A stretch of 8,255 nt of DNA. It comes from Enteractinococcus helveticum (lineage in GTDB: Bacteria; Actinomycetota; Actinomycetes; Actinomycetales; Micrococcaceae). Both the position numbers and the translations under genes were made by a program. Positions 7,083 to 8,255 of this stretch are shown in pieces. The stretch's first letter is position 1. The number at the start of each line of letters is the position of its first letter. The stretch spans positions 1 through 8,255 of the forward strand of contig NZ_DYXC01000166.1 of assembly GCF_020742345.1 (NCBI RefSeq), given 5' to 3'. The notes beneath the pieces were generated by a model. That model had not been told where the DNA came from. It saw only the letters and a list, made by a program, of their open reading frames with translations, and ran no database searches.

Positions 7083-7143
7083 TTAGTACAAAGCACGACT
7101 AGTCTTGCACATCCACACAGCATCTCACTAGTCTGTCACTTCC
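7083..7143 (-). promoter_or_regulatory. operator-like direct repeats and candidate -10 of the operon
   Basis: Two 17-bp direct repeats, at 7098-7114 and 7127-7143, share ACTAGTCT, a CAC and a final TCC. They match at 14 of 17 positions with a 29-bp period. The first contains the palindrome GACTAGTC (7097-7104). A third partial copy, ACTAG followed by CCATCC, starts at 7164. On the minus strand TACTAA (7088-7083) could be the -10 box of the operon, so the first repeat would cover its -35 region. No clear -35 hexamer is seen. The whole arrangement suits a repressor or activator, but none is encoded next to it. Confidence 0.35.
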
Positions 7144-7287
7144 GTAGATAAGCAATCTTATGGACTAGAGACCCCATCCCAAGAAACCGGCTCTTCCGAA
7201 TCTGAGAGGAGTAGCCAGGATAGGGCATCAAGCAGGAGGATCAGAACCCACCGTAAGATATGGCTTCCAGTATGAAGATGAAAGCTC
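7144..7287. other. intergenic stretch without a supported gene
   Basis: This stretch lies between the operator-like repeats of the operon and the small ORF. A third ACTAG (7164-7168) is the only repeat noted. No ORF with a ribosome site, no RNA gene and no convincing terminator was seen. Confidence 0.4.
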
Positions 7288-7431
7288 CTACACAACCACC
7301 TTTTCGCCCCGAGGGCCTATGTCTGATTCTATGCCTCTTATTCCCGGTGTCATCATCCACGTCCCGTCAGTGGCGATTTTCTTTCCGAAGTGGAAAGTGG
7401 TTGAGCCCCGACGCTGTGTTTCTGCATCCAT
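7288..7431 (-). CDS. possible 47-aa small protein after the DUF5677-like gene
   Basis: The ORF starts with ATG at 7429-7431 and encodes 47 aa, including GSTTFHFGKKIATDGTWMM. A strong GGAGGT lies 11 bases upstream. It is in the same reading frame as the DUF5677-like gene, whose TAG stop is 13 codons before this ATG, with no other stop between. It could be a separate small gene, or the old C-terminus of the larger protein after a nonsense mutation, or a readthrough extension. No family is recognised. The alternative plus-strand ORF over this region has poorer composition. Confidence 0.35.
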   Translation of the reverse strand: MDAETQRRGSTTFHFGKKIATDGTWMMTPGIRGIESDIGPRGEKVVV

Positions 7432-7450
7432 ATAGGGGGTCCACCTCCAC

Positions 7451-7489
7451 GGGCCCGATCCCTGTGTCTACTTTCCAGGGGTCGGGCCC
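7451..7489. repeat. 14-bp GC-rich inverted repeat around a stop codon
   Basis: GGGCCCGATCCCTG (7451-7464) pairs with CAGGGGTCGGGCCC (7476-7489) at 13 of 14 positions; the exception is a T-G wobble on the plus strand and an A-C mismatch on the minus strand. The 11-base loop contains the TAG stop (7468-7470) of the DUF5677-like gene. No T-run follows on either strand, so it is not a standard intrinsic terminator. It may stabilise the 3' end of the message or act with Rho. Confidence 0.55.
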
Positions 7490-8255
7490 TCCGTCGACTC
7501 CCCGTTCCAGGCGTCGAGGATTTCTCTGTGCAACCGAGCTAGGACCCCAAGCATGTGACGCCCGGTGTCAATATCTTTGTCCGTCTCTGAGTTATGAATC
7601 TCTATAGGGACGATAGTGCCTACTAAAGAGAGCAAGAATGTGGATCCGAAAATGGCCGGAAACGCGAGGCCATCAATGGTCGCTCCACCGTTGTACCCGA
7701 TAGTACCCATTCCATCTGACTTTCCTGCGTTAGCTAAGCCAGCAGAGCTGGCATGCAGGTGTTCGCTCGCGATTCTGTAGTAGGCGTTTAGGCTTGGCAT
7801 CACGAGCTTGTTAAGGTCCATGAATGAGGGTGTCTTCTTGGGAAACAGAGGGGCCGCCCATCCCCAAGATGTCGAAAACACTTTCCCATATGTACCGATA
7901 AGCTCCCTCTGTCGTGAATCGAGGGCGTCAAGAATCTCAGTGTTGATAGTCTCATCGATACCCGGAATTCCAGTACTGATCAGGTCCCTGGCGGCTCCTT
8001 TAAGGAACACTTCCTGATGGAGAAGGTATCGTTCCACGAGGTCAGGGCAGTTTGACTCAGGTGAGCCGTATTCCCAGAGGACCCTCGTAACAATATAGAG
8101 CTCGTGGAGAGAGCGAACACCGGCAAATGCGCCCTGAGGGTAGCCACCTCGCAGTAACCAGGACACTTCGTTGAAGGCGAGCAACGCCCTCGCTGCGAGC
8201 CCGGTCAAGGTAGTGAATAAGGCAGCATAGGCATCGTCTTCTGGGTCATCCTCGA
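7468..8255 (-). CDS. DUF5677-like protein, N-terminus beyond the window
   Basis: The frame is open from the right edge to TAG at 7468-7470, giving 261 visible residues. The segment LLRGGYPQGAFAGVRSLHEL, followed by YIVTRVLWEYG and ERYLLHQ, resembles DUF5677 proteins, which are mostly helical and of unknown function. Further on, YYRIASEHLHASSAG is the other conserved-looking patch. It contains R-I-A-S-E-H, which fits the R-phi-x3-H pattern of HEPN ribonucleases, but that is only suggestive. A hydrophobic stretch FPAIFGSTFLLSLVGTIVPI follows. TTG at 8206-8208 is not the likely start, because a coding-like acidic stretch (EDDPEDDAYAALFTT) continues in frame to the edge. The gene is on the same strand as the operon but more than 440 bases from it, so it is probably a separate unit in the same accessory region. 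Confidence 0.6.
   Translation of the reverse strand, partial: EDDPEDDAYAALFTTLTGLAARALLAFNEVSWLLRGGYPQGAFAGVRSLHELYIVTRVLWEYGSPESNCPDLVERYLLHQEVFLKGAARDLISTGIPGIDETINTEILDALDSRQRELIGTYGKVFSTSWGWAAPLFPKKTPSFMDLNKLVMPSLNAYYRIASEHLHASSAGLANAGKSDGMGTIGYNGGATIDGLAFPAIFGSTFLLSLVGTIVPIEIHNSETDKDIDTGRHMLGVLARLHREILDAWNGESTEGPTPGK

Noticed and set aside
7451..7489. Long hairpin as an intrinsic terminator
   Set aside because: Neither strand has a T-run after the stem, so it is reported only as an inverted repeat.
7260..7607. Plus-strand ORF of 115 codons
   Set aside because: It is Ser/Pro/Arg-rich, has no good ribosome site, and overlaps the 3' end of the DUF5677-like gene and the better-supported minus-strand small ORF.
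8206..8208. TTG as start of the DUF5677-like gene
   Set aside because: The frame stays open and coding-like to the window edge, so the true start most likely lies outside.

Overview
The window looks like a chromosomal segment of a mid-GC actinobacterium, most likely Corynebacterium. The pointers are a GTG-started secreted protein with a VQA-type signal peptide, YPDG-type beta domains and a C-terminal membrane tail, plus overall base composition and codon use. The genus is inferred, not proven.

Layout. Positions 1-140 hold the possible edge of an unrecognised minus-strand gene. Positions 267-1100 (+) encode a secreted, tail-anchored surface protein. Positions 1101-1424 form a convergent intergenic region with two weak hairpins, a strong intrinsic terminator and a 30-bp near-perfect palindrome. 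Positions 1425-1838 (-) encode a ribbon-helix-helix DNA-binding protein without an obvious partner. Behind it, about 1813-2136 (-) is an unrecognised coding remnant whose likely reading frame changes partway.

The core is a tight three-gene minus-strand operon (7025 down to 2196): a short N6-adenine methylase-like protein (M1, 217 aa), an Eco57I-class methylase (M2, 542 aa), and an 852-aa superfamily 2 helicase with an N-terminal GIY-YIG/T5orf172-like domain. The genes overlap by 4 and 8 bp, so they are probably translated together. I read this as a restriction-modification-type defence system. Its odd point is the methylase: M1 has the textbook AdoMet motif (EPACGSGNF) but no NPPY catalytic motif, whereas M2 has NPPY but an altered AdoMet motif (DPVTKSGVF). 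The helicase would supply ATP-driven translocation and possibly DNA cutting.

Upstream of the operon (7026-7170) are direct repeats built on ACTAGTCT that may be operators. Beyond them, on the minus strand and apparently a separate unit, is a DUF5677-like gene cut by the right edge. It is followed by a long GC-rich hairpin around its stop codon and a 47-codon ORF in the same frame with a good ribosome binding site. No tRNA, rRNA, CRISPR array, transposase or integrase was seen.
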